Positions 20,186 through 31,531 of a stretch of DNA of 64,000 nucleotides are shown one piece after another (position 1 is the stretch's first letter; every line of letters starts with the position of its first letter). The stretch lies in contig JALMGJ010000002.1 in assembly GCA_023362775.1 (NCBI GenBank), positions 29,355,414-29,419,413 on the forward strand, read 5' to 3'. The notes beneath the pieces are model-generated. The model had not been told where the DNA came from. It saw only the letters and a program-made list of their open reading frames with translations, and ran no database searches. Both the position numbers and the translations under genes were made by a program. The DNA is from Charina bottae (Eukaryota > Chordata > Lepidosauria > Squamata > Charinaidae).

Positions 20186-23040
20186 AGTGCGCCGGGGGCC
20201 AGGTCTTTACAGATCGGCGCTCCGATCCGCTGGTGAGTGGAGATTGCCCTACCATGCAGGTTAAGATAAAGCTTGAAACTTTAGATGGGAGGGATCAGAA
20301 CAATTTGATGGCAATGCTGGACTCGGGGTGCTCAAGATGTTTGATGCATCCTGCCATTGTTACAGGACTGAGACTTAAGTTGCATAAGTTAAAAGTTCCC
20401 ATCATATTTTGTCAGTTGGATGGATCAGATATGAAAGGGGGTCCAGTGGAATACTATACAGAAGCCCTAAAAATGACTATTGGGACACATCAAGAGACTA
20501 TTAGGTTCATTGTGGCTCCCATTTCCAATCAGCCCATAGTATTGGGGCTCAAATGGTTGAGGGAGCGTAACCCTCAGATTGACTGGGTTTCTGGAGAAAT
20601 GGAATTTGCAGATGGCTCATATTTGGGAGTTGAGCGGGAAACTGCAGGACTCCGTGTGGTGCGGGAGCTAGCTCAAGCAGCGGTGGCCCCGTCAGTGTAT
20701 GAGGAGGAGGGGGAGATTTTTGTAGAGACGGAGTCAGACCAGATGCCCCCTCATCAGAAAACAGACTGTTCTTTGCAATTGGAGCCTGGGGCAGTGTTGC
20801 CTAAACCTAAGTTGTATTCAATGACTCATAAAGAACTGCAAGAGCTGAGGAATTTTATAGATAAGAACCTGAAGCGGGGGTTTATTGAGCCTTCCACCTC
20901 ACCCACGGCTGCTCCGGTATTATTCAGGAAAAAGAAAGATGGCTCCTTAAGGCTTTGTACAGACTATAGGGGGTTGAATGCTATTTGTATTTCTAACCAA
21001 TATCCGCTACCTTTGATGAAAGATATGCTGGCTCAACTGACCAAAGGGAAAATATTCACCAAGCTGGATTTGAGAGAAGCGTATTTTAGAGTATGCATAA
21101 AAGAAGGGGATGAGTGGAAGACTGCCTTTAATTGCCAATTGGGTTGTTTTCAATATAAAGTCATGCCGTTCAGATTAAGGGGCGGGCCTGGAGTCTTCAT
21201 GAGCTTAATTAATGAGGTTCTGCATGAATTCCTGTACCAGGGGGTATTGGTATATTTGGATGACATCTTAATATACACAGAGACCATGGAACAACATGTA
21301 AAACTAGTAAAAGCAGTACTCAGAAAGCTTTTAGAAAACAAATTGTATGTTAAGTTGTCTAAATGTGAATTTCACAAAGAAAAACTGGATTTTCTAGGCT
21401 ACAGAATATCCCATCAGGGCATAGAAATGGATCCCGCCAAAGTCAAAGATGTATTGGCATGGGAAACCCCCAGAACAAAAAAGCAATTACAAGCTTTTCT
21501 GGGGTTTGCAAACTTTTATCGCCAGTTTATTCCTGCGTTCGCCAAGATTGCGTTACCATTAACCGATATGTTAAAAACCAAGAAATCGGCTTATGGCGTA
21601 TTGGCAAATAAACCTCAAACGCAATTAAAATGGATGCCAGCGTGCCAAATGGCTTTTGAACAACTGAAGCAGTTGTTCACTGCAGAACCCGTCTTAAAAC
21701 ATCCTGATCCAGAATGTCCCTTTGTGATCCAGACAGACGCGTCCAATTCTGCTATTGGATGCATATTAATGCAAAAAGATAATAATGATCAATTAAGGCC
21801 TTGTGCATATATTTCCCGTAAATTTACTGAGGCTGAACAACGTTGGTTGGTTTGGGAAAAGGAAGCTTTTGCAGTGCGACATGCTCTAGCTACATGGCGA
21901 CACCTGCTGGAGGGTTCGCCTCATCCATTTGAAGTCTTTACTGACCATAAAAACTTGGAAGCACTTAAAACGCCTTGGAAATTAAATCCTAAACAAATCC
22001 GCTGGGCTGAGTTTTTCAGTAGGTTTAATTTAACCTTAAAGTATTTGCCAGCTGGGAAAAACTTTTTAGCAGATGCTTTGTCTAGGTTACCACAACATGA
22101 CACTCAAACAGAACTGGTGGTATCTACAGTAATGTCTCCGCAACAATTGGGATTATCGAACCAGGAGGAGCCTGGTCCAGAAAGCACTAGACCACCTACA
22201 CCTGTACAGTTGCAAGGGAACGTGGCTCTCACTAGAAGCAAGGCCAAACCACCGAAAAACCCATGTGAACCTTCCCTAGAAAAAGAACTTAGGGCCGCTA
22301 TAGAGACTGATGATTGGTGGAAGGAGCATAAGCAAACTTTAACTGAAACGAATGGGGTGTGGTGGAACGGAGACAGATTATATGTTCCGGAGACTGTGAG
22401 AAAGGCTATTTTACAACGTTGTCATGATAGCAAAATTGCCGGACATTTCGGATTTGTAAAAACTTTACATTTGGTTAGAAGGCAATTTTGGTGGCCAACA
22501 TTGAGGAAAGATGTGAAACAATATGTTTTGTCATGTCATGTTTGTGCTTCCATGAAAAAAGTGCCCGGGAAACCTGTGGGGCTGTTGCAGACTGTAGCTG
22601 AGCCAACAAGCCCATGGAAGCAAATTTCAATGGATTTCATTGTGGACTTACCAGAGAGTAAAGGCAAGACCGTAATATGGGTAGTGACTGACTTATTCTC
22701 TAAGCAAGCTCATTTTATTCCTTGTAAAGGATTGCCATCTGCTGGTCAACTGGCAAAGTTATTCATTTTGCACATCTACCGAGCACACGGTGCCCCCTTG
22801 CGGATTATCAGCGATCGCGGAAGTCAGTTTACCGCCAAATTTTGGAAATCATTTTTAAAATTGATTGGCACTGAGCAGAGTCTCACCTCTGGGCACCACC
22901 CCCAGGGGAATGGGGCTTGCGAATGGCTTAACTCCGTATTGGAACAGTATTTACATTGTTGAAGGCTTTCACGGCCGGAGTTCAATGGCTGTTGTGGGTC
23001 TTCTGGGCTGTGTGGCCGTGTTCTGGAAGTTGTGGTTCCT

Positions 23041-23075
23041 AACGTTTCGCCAGCATCTGTGGCCAGCATCTTCAG
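23041..23075 (-). ncRNA. Hammerhead-ribozyme-like motif (P1b left arm)
   Basis: This is the inverted copy of the motif at 23410-23444, with the same CUGAAGA, GCUGGC stem, GAAAC and GUU elements on the minus strand. Confidence 0.5.
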
Positions 23076-23409
23076 AGGGCAGGAGCACAGATAGAAGCAA
23101 AATCTCTGTGCCCAGGTAGAGTGGCAATGTTCTATTTATAGAGCTAAATTATAGGAGATTAGGTGGGGTTTTTTGTTGTGTTGAAATGTTAACGAGTGGC
23201 TGATGAGCGTGATTAGCATGTTCATTGTGAGAAGTATTCCCATGTCCTGGTGGTTGGACTCAGTCATGCTAATCACGCTCATCAGCCACTCGTTAACATT
23301 TCAACACAACAAAAAACCCCACCTAATCTCCTATAATTTAGCTCTATAAATAGAACATTGCCACTCTACCTGGGCACAGAGATTTTGCTTCTATCTGTGC
23401 TCCTGCCCT

Positions 23410-23444
23410 CTGAAGATGCTGGCCACAGATGCTGGCGAAACGTT
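23410..23444 (+). ncRNA. Hammerhead-ribozyme-like motif (P1b right arm)
   Basis: The core reads CUGAAGA, one U, GCUGGC, a seven-base loop, GCUGGC, GAAAC, GUU. The two GCUGGC strands pair through four Watson-Crick pairs and two central G-U pairs. Flanking CCU (23407-23409) and AGG could form a three-pair helix I. Helix III would be minimal. Confidence 0.5.
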
Positions 23445-24403
23445 AGGAACCACAACTTCCAGAACACGGCCACACAGCCCGGAAGACCCACAACAGCCAG
23501 TATTTACGTTGTTACATTAGTCATCAGCAAGATAATTGGGTGGAGTTGCTACCTTTTGCTGAGGTGGCTTATAATAATGCTGTTCATCAGAGCACTGGAT
23601 TTTCTCCATTCAAAGTAGCTACGGGTCAGGATTTTGTACCTATTCCTGAACTACCTGACCCTGCCATGATTCAACAGACTGATCCTGTACTGGCAGATGA
23701 ATGGATTACAAAGACACGATCAAATTGGCCTATAATGTTGAATATATTGCAGGAGGCCAAAGATTCTTACAAAACTTTTGCTGATCGTAAACGGGCTCCA
23801 GAATGGCCTTTAGTGGTGGGAGAAAAGGTTTACCTGTCTACAAAACATTTGAAATCAACTCAGCCATCCAAAAAACTGGGGCCTAAGTTTATTGGGCCTT
23901 TTCCTATTGTGAAAGTGATCAACCCAGTGGCCGCTCAGTTAGACTTGCCAAAGAACCTTCGTAGAGTACATCCTGTCTTCCACATCAGTTTACTGAAACC
24001 AGTTAAACCTGCTCATCAATGGCATCCGGATCCAGTGACGCCTCCACCTATCATGGTGGGAGATAACGAACATTTTGAGATTGTGAACATTTTGGACTCC
24101 AGAATGCACAGAGGAAAATTACAGTATTTGGTTCAATGGAAACATTTGCCTGTGGGGTTTGAGGAGTGGGTTGATAAAATCCATGTTTCAGCGCCAAGGT
24201 TATTAAAGAAATTCCATGATCAATTCCCTGCTAAACCTGGTTAACTGCACAATTGTTATTGTTTCTGTTTTTCAGATCTCAGTGCCTCCCATTGTCTTGC
24301 AGCCTGAAGATTTCTGGAATTGTTCCATATGCCTTTATGTATACTTATACTTTTTCACCTTTCTGGTTCTTTGCATACTACTCTTTCTTTTGGAGGGTCG
24401 GCA

Positions 24404-24760
24404 TGTCAGGGTTCATGTCTATGAATCCTGCCATTAGAATTAACCATGGCATAGTGCTTGCATAGTAGTTAGGAGGGGGGATGGCAGTTGAGTGTTATGT
24501 CTGCTGCTGGAAGCTAGAGACAGCTCGGCCAAGGTCACACACCTGCAACGGAGTGGAGATGGGACCGTTTGCTTCATGAGATCATTGTTGTTGAATTGGC
24601 GCGCAAGGGGGATGGTTAAGAGGGCATAGTTTGGCGGGAATTAGCATTCAAGTCTTTAGGAGTGCTTCAATGAACATGTATCCTTAATAAAGCTTTATCT
24701 GCATTTCAATGAATTGCATGGAGAGGTGTTTATTGGGACATTGTTGTTGAAATCATCACA
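24404..24760 (+). repeat. Gypsy 3' LTR
   Basis: 357 bp from TGTCAGGGTTC to ATCATCACA, preceded by a purine-rich TTTTGGAGGGTCGGCA that may be the polypurine tract. It is followed by the CCCTA duplication. Confidence 0.92.
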
Positions 24761-26039
24761 CCCTAATGGCAGAAAGTGAAGAGGAACTAAAGAGCCTCTT
24801 GATGAGGGTGAAAGAGGAGAGTGCAAAAGCTGGCTTGAAACTCAACATTAGAAAAACTCAGATCATGGCATCTGGTCCCATCACTTCCTGGCAAAGAGAA
24901 GGGGAAGAAATGGAAGCAGTGACAGATTTTATTTTCTTGGGCTCCAAGATCACCGCAGACGGTGACTGCAGCCATGAAATTAAAAGACGCTCGCTCCTTG
25001 GGAGGAAAGCTATGGCAAACCTAGACAGCATATTAAAAAGCAGAGACATCACCTTGCCGACAAAGGTCCGTATAGTTAAAGCTATGGTTTTTCCAGTAGT
25101 AATGTATGGCTGTGAGAGTTGGACCATAAGGAAGGCTGAGCGCCGAAGAATTGATGCTTTCGAACTGTGATGCTGGAGAAGACTCTTGAGAGTCCCTTGG
25201 ACTGCAAGGAGGTCAAATCAGTCAATCCTAAAGGAAATCAACCCTGACTGCTCATTGGAAGGACAGATGCTGAAGCTGAAGCTCAAATACTTTGGCCACC
25301 TAATGCGAAGAGAGGACTCACTGGAAAAGACCCTGATGCTGGGAAAGACTGAAGGCAAAAGGAGAAGGGGACGGCAGAGGATGAGATGGTTAGGTAGCAT
25401 CACCGATGTAACGAACATGAATTTGAGTAAATTCCGGGAGACAGTGGAGGACAGGAAGGCCTGGCGTGCTATGGTCCATGAGGTCACGAAGAGTCGGACA
25501 CAACTAAACGACTGAACAACAAAAAAACATTTCCTTGGCAAAGAATAAAAATAAATCAACTCACCAACATCCATAAGCAATGTCCAGAGTTAGATCTTAG
25601 ATATTAATATGAAAATTATTTAAACAAAAGAAAAAAACAAGAGAGGGAGAGAGAGAGAAAAAAAACCTTCCCTCCCTCCTTCAGTGATCTAAGAAGTTAG
25701 ATCGGCAATGCTAGTGTCTCTGATTTACTGCCCTCTGCAGAGCTTGTAAAGTTTTCCAGTCACTTTTCACTGCTTCAACTCCTCACTCCTCTCGTGGTGG
25801 AAAAACAAGAGGGCAAGGAGGAGCAGCGACCCACCACCCTCTTGGTATATCTTCTGAATTCCCTCTTTCTGAAGGAATGTTTCAGTGTTCTCTTTCCTCT
25901 AAGGATCACTGCAAATGGAGAGCAGCTGGGAAGAAGCTTCAAAGCCCTGAAAGCTTCGTCTTTCACACGGCCATGTCTAACCAGAAGTCACAAGACATGC
26001 ATTTGTGAAAAGACTCTCCTGGCCATAATTAACCCAGAA

Positions 26040-26051
26040 CTGAGTTACATT

Positions 26052-26089
<38 letters not shown>

Positions 26090-26102
26090 TTTGTTTGTTT
26101 GT

Positions 26103-26137
<35 letters not shown>

Positions 26138-26145
26138 TTTCCAAT
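26040..26145. repeat. Compound microsatellite (TG)n(TTTG)n(TTTA)n
   Basis: TG dinucleotides are followed by TTTG and then TTTA tetramers. The TTTA part is probably the tail of the adjoining minus-strand L2 element. Confidence 0.85.
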
Positions 26146-27520
26146 TTCTAATATTGCCCATCTCCCCCAAAGGGGGACTCTGGGAGGTTTACAGTTAAAA
26201 CAGCAATTAAAATGCATACAATACAATACAATACAATACAAAGACTATAGAAGGAAAAAAATAAGTTAAATATAAAATCCAACGGGCAATAAGATCATGT
26301 TTAAAAGAGGACTCTATGGTGCCTACCATCCCCAGGAGGAACTGTTACCCTTCCCATCCCAAGCGAGGCAGCAGAACCAGGTCCTCAAATTCTTCTGGAA
26401 GGTGGGGAGTGAGGGGGCCTACCTCACCTCCAGGGGTAGAATGTTCCAGAGGGACTTTATCAGACAGATGCTTCACATAACCCTCACACCAACCTGGCAA
26501 GGGCTCCCACAACCCTTCCGTATCCAGACAAGGCCACGTCACCCAAATCAGGGTCAGTGGGTGGCAATCCATGGATGCTATAAGGGCAGAGAAATAAGTA
26601 TGTTTCAGCACCCTTATTGCCATGAGGGCGTCCTTCATACATGCTCTCCCCTGAGCTTGGTTGGACTTGCTCTTTGTCTTCCTCCAGAGCAGAGCTTTCC
26701 AAACTTTTCATGTTGGTGACACACTTTTTAGACATGCATCATTTTGCGACACACTCTTACAGCAGGGCATCATTTTGCGACACACTCTTATAGCAGGGCA
26801 CAAGGCAGGCACTAGGACCTGTGCAGAATCACATCAGGTTTGGAGGCAGCAAGGCACAAGGCAGGCACTAGGACCTATGTGGAATCCTGGCAGGGTTTGG
26901 AGGCAGGAGCAACTGTGACACACCCAGACACTGCAGCCGACACACTAACGTGCCGCGACACACAGTTTGGAAAGCTCTGCTCCAGAGGCTCTTAAGGCAT
27001 TGCTTATGCTGTTTCATCTCCCATAGTTCCTCTGAAAACCAGGGGGTTCTCCTTGATCCACTCACATAAAGAATTCACATGGGTGCGATCCAAACGAAGA
27101 CCACTAATGCTCTAACCCCACTGGGTCCATCAGGTGCCAAGGGAGGACAGATTGAACAGGTCCTTCCTTCCTGCAGTGAGGGGCAGGCAGACACAGAGAG
27201 CTCCAAAGTCAAGAGGGAGCAATCTGTCCATGACAAGGTACTACTGACAAGATCCCCCAACTCTAGATCATGTCACCATTGCCCCAAAACACAATGTAGA
27301 TCTAATCTTTGACTCCCACTGTGAGCTAGGCCATCGATAACCTGAACTGAAACCAGGGTTGCCATGGTGGCCAGGAACTCCTGAGTCACCTCCAGTTCCA
27401 TAGGCAGGTTGAGATCCACCACGACCATAAGCTGGGGACCTACACCAACAACTGTAGCCATAGAGGAAAGCCACTGTGCAAGAGGGAGGCTTGTACACAA
27501 ACAGGAATCCCACTTGATCC
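26146..27520 (-). mobile_element. L2 LINE, internally deleted, split by a hAT element
   Basis: Minus-strand pieces match L2. The 3' end lies at 26146-26200 (GGGCAATATTAGAAATTGG on the minus strand). [13 protein letters not shown] near 26590 corresponds to YFSALIAST in the 54.4-kb L2. An endonuclease-domain remnant lies at about 27060-27500 (STLSWTDCSLLTLELS). The reverse transcriptase is missing. Frames are broken throughout. Confidence 0.65.
26690..26979. mobile_element. hAT miniature element (MITE)
   Basis: 290 bp with terminal inverted repeats CAGAGCTTTCCAAAC and GTTTGGAAAGCTCTG, flanked by a perfect 8-bp duplication CTCCAGAG at 26682-26689 and 26980-26987. Both features are diagnostic of hAT transposons. 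The interior has repeats of GCATCATTTTGCGACACACT and GGCACTAGGACCT and no transposase. Confidence 0.9.
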
Positions 27521-27759
27521 CTACATCCTAGATTTACACAAGCAGCAATCCCATCTGATCCTACAGCCTAGATTTACAGATTTATTTCTGAGATAGGAAC
27601 CCACCCCACTGCATACAACCAGGTCTCAGGGATTCATGCCAGCTCAGTTGCTTCCTACATAATGACATCCATTCATGAGGGAGGCCTTATTACAGACCAA
27701 CATGGCATTCAGCAATAACAGAAAAAGTCCTGGGCCACTGAAGCTCTAACACCAGGTTT

Positions 27760-28080
27760 TGGGGGTAAGTGCAGGGGGCTAGAATGTAGCACTAGTACTA
27801 AACATCTGGGCTGCCTTCCCTGAGAGTGGGAGACACTATCTACCACTTTGATATCTTCATGGTCAATCCCAAGGCTGGTTGTTCATGTTGTCATTAGTTT
27901 GGTCTTCTTCATAATTTTATTTAAGTTCAGTCCCATTTTTCACTGTGTTTCTTGACCTTTCTTACTAGAGCTTGCAGAGCCTTTCAAAGTAGTGTCATCA
28001 ACATAACGCAGCTTATTGATGTTTCTTCCTGACTAGTTCATAGATTTCACATGAAGTCCATGAGATGTTCTTGGATCCAA
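27760..28080 (-). mobile_element. RTE-like LINE fragment, RT region
   Basis: The minus strand encodes INKLRYVDDTTLKGS at about 28020-27970, resembling the ADDTT box of BovB (18470-18499), followed by a GLNLNK-like and a DIKVVDS-like remnant. It differs clearly from BovB in detail and is full of stops. Confidence 0.55.
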
Positions 28081-28482
28081 TTTTTCCAGAAGTCGAAGAC
28101 CAAACAGTGTGTGTTATCAACAACAGATAACAGTTGGAACAGAAAATAGGTGTAAGGAGGGTACAGAATAAGGGAGAACATACTGAACAGGGGTCAGAGA
28201 ACTATGGAAAACAACAAGGTCAGAAGCAGATCAGAACAAACGCTCAAGTGGCTGTGACGCATACAGTTCTGACACTGACTCTGACATGAATTTGGATTTA
28301 ACATATTTAGGCATAAAAGAAGGATGACCTGCAAATGGGACCCTTGAGGTGCGAGACTCTCCACAGGGAGTGGGGGACGCCCCGAATGTCTGACTCCCAG
28401 CCCACTCTAACACATATGGCCAACTATTTGGAGTGGATGTAAGTATCAATGAGATATTATTAAGGAAGCCTGGTGAGTCGAA
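28081..28482. other. Unassigned sequence before the ERV-like LTR
   Basis: There is no recognised gene or repeat here. A minus-strand open frame (28231-28494) has no familiar motif. Confidence 0.4.
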
Positions 28483-28796
28483 TGTTGACAGCAACTAGGG
28501 TAGCCTAGTTGGGCACAGTTGACCTGGTTGCCTACTGATATTAAGTTGATGCCTTGTCTGGCAGTTGTGGGCAATTGAGATCAATTGTGGGCAATTGTGG
28601 ACAGGAAAAGTTGATGGTTAACTTAATATATATATTATTGTAATAAGCTTTAGAAGATCTTGTAATTTTATCCATTTATTATTAACTAATTGTAATTAAA
28701 TACTTGCTTTACTTTCTGTCCAAATAACACAAGAATAAAAGAACAATTATTGGACTTTACATGGAGTAAGTTGTACTCATTAAGAAGTTTATGACA
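28483..28796 (+). repeat. Putative 5' LTR of an ERV-like element
   Basis: TGTTGACAGC at the left and TTATGACA at the right give TG...CA ends over 314 bp. AATAAA at about 28734 is a possible polyadenylation signal. Four bases later TGGCGTCACAAACAGGA looks like a primer-binding site. No matching 3' LTR occurs in the window. Confidence 0.6.
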
Positions 28797-29646
28797 TAAT
28801 TGGCGTCACAAACAGGATTCTTGGTTTGCATTCGGATAGAATACAATGGCAAGGTAGGATAGGGATCTGACTCTTTAATCTGTGTTGCTTTAACAAGCAA
28901 GACTGCGCGCACTGGTCTTAAGATCAGAGTCTTGGCTTTTGTAAGAGCAGAAACATGGGTTGAAGACGCAGTAGAACACTTTCTGTATTTGTGTATATTT
29001 GTGTTTTGTACTTGTCTGTGTGTGTGTGTTCTGTTCTTAAACTGTGCCATAGTGTGAAAGGTGAGAGTGAATAAAACTTATTTCTACCTCATAAATTTGA
29101 ATGTGTGAATAATCTAGGAGAACTAGATGTGTGAACCCCTTTTTATTATATCTGGTCGTGACCAAGGCTGTGTGCTGACACTGTTCAAGATGCCCCTACT
29201 TCCTTGCTAGGCTTCGGCTGTTGACCAAGGACAGTGGAAAGCCAGTGGGAAAGTGAAGGCACGCATGCCTCACAACGCAGTGTGAGAAAGATTATTTACA
29301 CTCTTTAAAAAGGTTGTATTTTTGTGAAAGTTGAAAGAGCATGAGTGATTTCCTTATACGTATAATACCCCCCTTGGCTACCCAGACTGAGTGTAGATAC
29401 TATTCTCGTGTCCTGCCAAGAGACTGAGAAATTGTATGTTTGCTTATGAGCCAAGCCTTCTTAAATATATGAGGATTGTGATTATTTTTTGTGGCTGCTG
29501 CTATATTTCTCAGAGTTTTGTGATTGTTGTGCTTGTGATTATTGTTAATGGTGTGTTATGGTGATTTGGATTGATAACCAGGATAGAAGCCTATTAAAAT
29601 AAGATTCTTGAATTTTGAGAAATATATTAAGAAATATTCATTACAA

Positions 29647-30932
29647 TGGCAAGTGGATTCTTGTTGGGAAAAAAGAAAGAGAAAGAAAGAGAACAAAAAA
29701 GAGAGGAGACGAACTACTTGGGTCCTATCCCTCGATAATGAGGAACAAGCTAATTGTTATGATGATATGCTTCATAGTGTCCCACAAGAGTTAACTGGAA
29801 CTCGAGAAGTAACCGAACTGTTAGAAAAAGGAAAAAAAGAATTACTGGAGGTAGTAAGAGAGGGGGGGGGGAAGGCTCACTTAAAAAGGTAAAATCTATA
29901 GTATATAAAAATGCATATCCCACTGTTAATAGGGAAGAAAATAAAGATGATGATCTCACAAAGGTAACGACGGTCTTTTTAGATTGTATTATTAAAGCTA
30001 TTGTGGAAAGTGTTGAGGACACTAGGAAAATTATGATGATGTTGCAAGAAGAGATTGATAAGAAAAATGGAGAATTGGAAGAGAGAAACATGCAATATAG
30101 ACAAGCTTTAGAACATGTGTTGGAAAAAACTGAAGTAGCCAGAGAAATGAAACAAGCCATGGAAGATCAAAATAGACAACTACAAGAGATGAAAATTAAA
30201 ATGCAAAGTTTAGTGCAAATGACTAGTAAAGTTGCGGCCATTAAGAATAAACAAGGGCGGGTCTCATGTACAAACGTATATGACCCATGTACAGGGTTCG
30301 ACACATCTTGTTGTGATGAACCTGAATGCTATGCTAACCCTTGTTGTGGTCCGTTTGGGGCACGTGCATCTGCTGTAAAAAAAGTTTCTATTAGTGCAGA
30401 TACAGGAAGGGGCTTTAAACATCAGATTTCTTATGAGCCAGTATCCACAGGAGAATTAAGAGAATTAAAAGGAAAGTTAGGACCCATAAGAGAACCAATT
30501 GTATGGGCCACTAATTTGGCTTTGGAAATTGATAAGGAAGGTTTGATAGCTTCCAAAGTACACCGGCTTTTTAAAATGTATGCTGAAACAGTGGACTTCG
30601 GTCAGAGACTGGACAACAAGCCTTGTTTAATGGTTTTGAAAATTTTTATAGAGGAAATAGATTTAACAGGAGCCCGAAGAATAGTGATGAATTGGACACA
30701 ACAATCTGGAGAAAGACCTGAACATTTTGTTAAAATGTTTATTACAGGATTATATCTAGCTGGACTGTATTTACCCCCTGATGATTTACCAGAGGAAAAT
30801 ATTACTCGTGAAAGTTTAACAGAGACACTACAAGACAATAGTACGTTGAGGATGATGGTTGACGGACTGATTCCCCAATTATCCAACAGCCAGATTGGCC
30901 AAGAGATTCTAAAGAACTTTTACAAACTTTAA
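29647..30932 (+). pseudogene. ERV-like gag, broken
   Basis: A start at 29647 opens a short Lys/Glu-rich frame that stops at about 29740. The reading continues in other frames; a run of nine G at about 29863-29871 lies near one break. The longest piece, 30003-30932, has a predicted coiled coil (about residues 10-75), a cysteine-rich patch (CCDEPECYANPCC) and a long helical capsid-like segment. I do not recognise a named gag family. It is followed by protease and RT segments, which supports the assignment. Confidence 0.6.
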
Positions 30933-31531
30933 AGTTAGCAAAGAAACAAGTTAATATTACATGTAGAAAAGATTTTGAAGAAAAGGACAAATTAAGGAGA
31001 GCTCAGATTAATGAGGCTACAGGAAGATCAATTGTAAGGTCTAACTACAATGGAACTCAATTCACTAATAGAGGAATAGGAGGCCAAAACTCTTCACAAG
31101 CTAACAATCTAAGAATAGTATGGAAGTTACTCAAACAAAAAGGGATTCCCTTCAGTAGGATGGATGGGAAACCCACAGAGGAACTTATCCAAATGTTAGC
31201 ATCCTGTGATCCTCTTAAGTTACCAGATAATCAGTCACAGGCTGAGAAAGTAATGTCAAAAGATTTTAAATCAAGATTAGATACAAAGGCAGAAGCAAAG
31301 ATTAATGGTCAGGATTTTCAAACTCTTCCTTCTCTTCCTCCCTATTAGGAACTTCTACAGGAAATTAGGGAACTAAAATCAACTCTTCAGGGACCTATCA
31401 ATTAGGGGTGCCTGGCGGGTATAGGGCCCCTAAATTATCTTAAACCGCTGAGGAAAGTTATAGGGGTCCCAGATGATAATAGGTCTTTTTATTTTGTACA
31501 AGATAATTATTTTAAAGAACATTGTGCCCTC

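Larger units (their letters stand above)
22955..23497. mobile_element. Palindromic Penelope-like element P1b
   Basis: Direct repeats CAGTATTTAC at 22945-22954 and 23498-23507 flank the insertion. Inside, arms of about 235 bp (22984-23220 and 23265-23498) are almost perfect inverted repeats around a 44-bp spacer. The outer arm portions match P1a (8140-8400); the inner portions, including GTTAACGAGTGGCTGATGAG, are absent from P1a. Both arms contain an intact hammerhead-like core. No reverse transcriptase is present, so it is non-autonomous. Confidence 0.8.
20182..24244 (+). pseudogene. Gypsy pol (PR-RT-RNase H-IN-chromodomain), split
   Basis: The frame is open from 20182 to 22962, in the -1 frame relative to gag. 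Seen in order: protease LDSGCSRCLM; RT with LDLREAYF and YLDDILIYTE; RNase H with QTDASNSAIG and FTDHKNLEAL; integrase with HHCC finger (H-H near 22420-22450, CHVC near 22540) and the catalytic DFIVDLP, SDRGSQF and E motif. A 543-bp palindromic insertion with 10-bp duplication interrupts it at 22945. The same frame resumes at about 23508 and runs to 24244 with a chromodomain (FEIVNILDSRM, LQYLVQWK). The RT block MPFRLRGGPGVF departs from the usual GLxNAP pattern. Confidence 0.88.
18500..24760 (+). mobile_element. Chromovirus-type Gypsy LTR retrotransposon
   Basis: The element is 6.26 kb with 357-bp LTRs at both ends and a 5-bp duplication CCCTA at 18495-18499 and 24761-24765. Gag and pol lie in order with a C-terminal chromodomain. 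Only three LTR differences were seen by eye, so the insertion is young. It is nonetheless inactive: stop and frame break in gag, and a palindromic insertion in the integrase. It sits in the BovB reverse transcriptase. Confidence 0.92.
17053..25170 (+). pseudogene. BovB reverse transcriptase, in pieces
   Basis: The RT is readable at 17053-17703, then in another frame at 17633-17907 (IDYAKAFDCVDHNKLW, GVRQGCILSP). It resumes at 18385-18499 (up to the ADDTT catalytic box) and at 24766-25170, with the C-terminal tail to 25515. Gaps are the Copia solo LTR (17908-18379) and the Gypsy element, which inserted immediately after the codons of the ADDTT motif. A frameshift near 17700 and a TGA at 25168 also break it. 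Confidence 0.82.
15685..25530 (+). mobile_element. BovB (RTE clade) LINE, near full length, interrupted
   Basis: The element starts near GGAGGAGGAAATGGTAACCC and ends near ACTAAACGACTGAACAAC. After removing nested insertions (17908-18379 and 18500-24760 plus duplications) about 3.1 kb remains, close to a full BovB. Endonuclease, reverse transcriptase and the C-terminal tail are all recognisable, but several frameshifts and stops make it inactive. BovB is well known for patchy, horizontally acquired distribution among squamates, ruminants and ticks. Confidence 0.88.
14319..25988 (-). mobile_element. L1 LINE carrying the BovB/Gypsy nest
   Basis: An 18-bp duplication CACAAGACATGCATTTGT occurs at 14301-14318 and 25989-26006. 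Between them, 14319-15684 is the minus-strand 3' half of an L1 (A tail at the left; ORF2 C-terminal pieces such as MITAARLLYPQFWK near 14790). 25536-25988 looks like the other end of the same L1, probably 5' untranslated sequence. BovB occupies the middle. The ORF2 parts present do not add up to a full L1, so it was internally deleted or 5'-rearranged. Confidence 0.7.

Noticed and set aside
26057..26269. Open frame with Cys-Val and Phe-Ile-Tyr-Leu runs
   Set aside because: Translation of a compound microsatellite.
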